Origin: Amoebidium appalachense
Lineage: Eukaryota > Ichthyosporea
Assembly: GCA_963693365.1 (NCBI GenBank)
Contig: CAVNZM010000011.1
Coordinates: 5,828,001-5,892,000, forward strand
DNA length: 64,000 nucleotides
Reading direction: 5' to 3'
Shown here: piece by piece, positions 49,672-64,000 of the stretch
Numbering within the stretch: position 1 is the first letter of the stretch
How the letters are laid out: every line of letters begins with the position of its first letter
Position numbers and translations under genes: made by a program
The notes under the pieces: generated by a model
Told to the model about the DNA's origin: nothing
What the model saw: the letters and a program-made list of their open reading frames with translations, nothing else
Databases searched by the model: none

Positions 49672-51607
49672 AACAACGCATTATATATATTGTTAATGCA
49701 TCCGCGAGTAAACCGCCCCCCACACATATTACACATACGAGCAGGAGACACCAGAAACCGATTATACACCGCCAAGCCATAATAATCATCTTTGCGTTTT
49801 TACACCACACCACATTACGAACAAACGAATCTATGTAGGAACGAAACTCTCTAACCGTATCCACCATATAGGCTACTAGTAGTTGGTGTTTTTGCGGTCC
49901 TAACACAGGAAGGGACTCAACACGTAGAGTAAAAAGATATCTATCAGCCATAGACGAAACTATTCATATGAACACTATGATCTAGCCGTACCTCCGGTGG
50001 GGTCGCCAGCCATTCCGCATAACGCTCGACAATGGGCAGAGACGATGTGGAAGGGAAGAGGTAGAGGGGCGAGTCCGGCGGGGATGCGTGTAGGAGCGGG
50101 TGGTCCGGGGCACAAGCGGACAGGCGGGTGATGTGCTCGTGAAATTTAAAGATGGTGGTGTGAGTGCGTAGAGAGCATGTGTACGTGCATGACGTGTGCA
50201 TCAGCGTATGCATTTTCAGTGGCTCTTCTGAAAAGCTCATGGTCCCGTGCGAAATATTTTAGAACGGGGCTCTATAAAGAGTGTATTTTCAGTTATAAAA
50301 CAAAACCCCTTTCCGTTTCAAATTCAAGTATATGGGGTGTATGTTTTCTGAGTTGAAAGCACCCCCCAAACCTCAAATCTACTTGGTTTCCATCAGCATT
50401 CTACGGTTCAGGGCTATTAATGTTTTATGTAAACATGGAAGTAACCTGCACCGAATAAAGAGGTGTGTAATACGGTGTTTTCGCTGAGGTGGGTTGGAGT
50501 CAGTAAAGCTATTGCGCTTCAAGACCCCAAAAGCCTTTGATATGATTTATTACAAAATTTTTCTTCAGAGTGTTTTGTACGTAGCTGCAACGCGATGTAA
50601 TGCCAAATTAAAATGTCAGAAAAAATGGACAAAATCGGAAATTGGACTATAAATACCGGCTTTTGGTTTTCGTTTAAAAGCAAAGACCGCATCTGGAGGA
50701 TCAGGGTAGGAACCTGGCGTCACCCGGCCCTTTCGCTGCTCGTGGGCAGGCACGCCAGGACATATGCATCACAGTGTACGGAGTTATTTTGTCTTCAGTG
50801 TCAGTGTCTTACAAGTATAAAAGTACCACTACTTCTATGTTATCAGTTTGCCTTTATCTATCTCTTTTTCTTCTTCAATAACATATATAATGTAATAGGC
50901 TCTTTCACAGCTATATAGCGAGTGTAGCATGGATGAAACTCGTCGCTTGATGCCCGTGTCCACAAAATTTTTTTTTTCTTTTTTTCTTTTGACTGGATTG
51001 AAAACAGTCGATATAGACTGTTGGAGCAAGTTTGTTTTTTCGTTTTCGATAACAAGTAATAGTTACTTTCTCGCTGCATCAAAAACATTCAAATCTGACA
51101 CCCACAAATACACCTAAAACAAGGCTTATAGTCTGCTGATATGTAAAGGAAGTAACTTAGCTAAGCGCGAGAACAAACATCAACTGTTAAAGAAAAATCT
51201 GAGTGACCTTGAAGTTTTTTGGTTTGGGTTGTCTCGAAGTCCCCACTGAGCCAGGGTCTCAGTGACGATCACAATTCAAACATAGTGTGAAAAAAAGAGT
51301 TTGAAACTTTCAGAATTCAAAGGCAGTTTTCTAAAAAGGGATCTGCCACTCACCCACAGCAAAGGACGAAAAGGAAGGAAGTAAGAAAAAAGGAAAGATC
51401 CCGAAAGAAAAAGAAGCCCATGAAAGGCTTGGGGAGTGAGTAGGGTTTCCTCATAATTTGCTGGATGATCATGTTCCGTAGTCCGACTCTGAGCAACTCC
51501 GAAAGGTCAAACCTGTGAGCAATCAATCCAAGTGGCCGTGTTTTTGCGCTGAATTTCTGACTTCACGAAGGTTTAATGGAAACGGTAGACTATTATCAAG
51601 AACGAAA

Positions 51608-63456
<11,849 letters not shown>

Positions 63457-64000
63457 GTCCCCCCCCCCCCCCTCCCCCATCCTCTTTCTCTTGATATACA
63501 CACCCACACACACACAAAAACACAAACACACGCACACACATGCACGCACAAACACACGTGCGCGCGCACGCACACACACACACACACACACATGACCGCG
63601 CGCAAACACAAGGAACACCGCGTGCATACACACACACACATCAACTCCTGATCGCGGATTCATGGTTTATGAAAGGTGTTGCTTCTTCCTTCTTCATAGT
63701 CTTACTCCCCCCCCCCCCCCTCACCTACCCACCCACCCCCCACCCGCCCTCCTGGGGCACACCTTACACACCATTTATGAGGCTGGCAAAGGCATTCTGG
63801 GGGTGAGAAGGGGACTTCACGATAAAAGATTTCCGAAATTGTTGTGTGTGTTCGAGTCTGTTTGTCTCTCTCTCTCTTTTCCTCCCTCCTTCCTTCCACT
63901 CTCCCTCGCTCCCTCACTCCCTCGACCCTTCCCTCCTCCCCCTCCCCTCCCCTCCCCTCCCCCTCCTTCCCTCCCTCTTCTGCCCTCCCCCCCCTCCCTT
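63457..64000. other. Repeat-rich window end
   Basis: CA-rich 63495-63645, poly-C 63707-63720 and CT/C-rich from 63870. A short open stretch (63733-63783, GHTLHTIYEAGKGIL before GTGAGA) could be an exon, but I see no acceptor. Confidence 0.55.

Larger units (their letters stand above)
47711..51607. other. AT-rich spacer before the bHLH-PAS-like gene
   Basis: Unique AT-rich sequence with poly-C 48300-48330, GT arrays 48452-48510 and 48798-48874, a duplicated repeat at 49038-49671 and overlapping minus-strand ORFs at 49622-50240 without recognisable domains. 50241-51607 shows nothing I can name apart from the next gene's 5' region. Confidence 0.65.

Noticed and set aside
63733-63783. Possible extra bHLH-PAS exon (GHTLHTIYEAGKGIL)
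   Set aside because: Has a GTGAGA donor but no AG acceptor in front of it. The TAG at 63454 closes the frame cleanly.

Overview
This is a eukaryotic window. Every confident gene is split into short exons with GT-AG introns, and every gene uses the standard stop codons. The protein content (UNC-45 myosin chaperone, an SH2 protein rich in tyrosine motifs, Ca-binding EGF/VWD/PA14 ectodomains, a bHLH-PAS-like regulator) points to a holozoan. A unicellular relative of animals with long repeat-filled introns is my best guess, but the sequence alone does not exclude an animal. About half of the window is low-complexity DNA: poly-C or poly-G runs, (CA)n, (CT)n and (GT)n arrays. Most listed ORFs in those arrays (Pro-, His/Thr-, Cys/Val-, Ser/Leu-rich) are not genes.

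Layout. (1) 319-5145, +: last six exons of UNC-45. (2) 5146-8382: spacer with large CT/GT/poly-G arrays and a CRE octamer. (3) 8383-30682, +: at least 24 exons of a large secreted or cell-surface mosaic protein: signal peptide, ephrin-receptor-like Cys repeats, cbEGF, H-lectin-like, PA14, Calx-beta-like, VWD/C8-like, EGFs, SdrD_B-like, EGF and PAN/Apple. Its reading frame is phase-consistent over 6,634 nt except for one in-frame TAA at 8515. (4) 30683-32812: repeats, then a spacer with clustered CCAAT boxes and a CRE. (5) 32824-43312, +: a tail of tyrosine and proline motifs ending in one SH2 domain. I read it as a separate adaptor gene, but it could be the cytoplasmic part of (3). (6) 45743-47710, +: an unrecognised two-exon gene with an acidic, NLS-bearing C-terminus. 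Its intron holds an antisense 86-codon ORF with a CCAAT/E2F-like promoter region. (7) 47711-51607: spacer with a duplicated 280-350 bp repeat. (8) 51608-63456, +: an eleven-exon bHLH-PAS-like gene of 357 codons. (9) 63457-64000: repeats.

How it fits together. The SH2 adaptor has several YxxP-type tyrosine sites, so it could act downstream of tyrosine kinases. The ectodomain gene next to it would be a natural surface partner, but that link is only inferred from adjacency. UNC-45 and the bHLH-PAS gene look unrelated to it.

The most unusual feature is the introns. In many of them a poly-C run starts within about 30 nt of the donor. Many acceptors are the end of a (CA)n array reading CAG. A dispersed repeat of about 105 bp with a poly-C 3' tail recurs roughly twenty times, always in introns and always in the sense direction. 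Several tandem duplications also sit exactly on splice boundaries.
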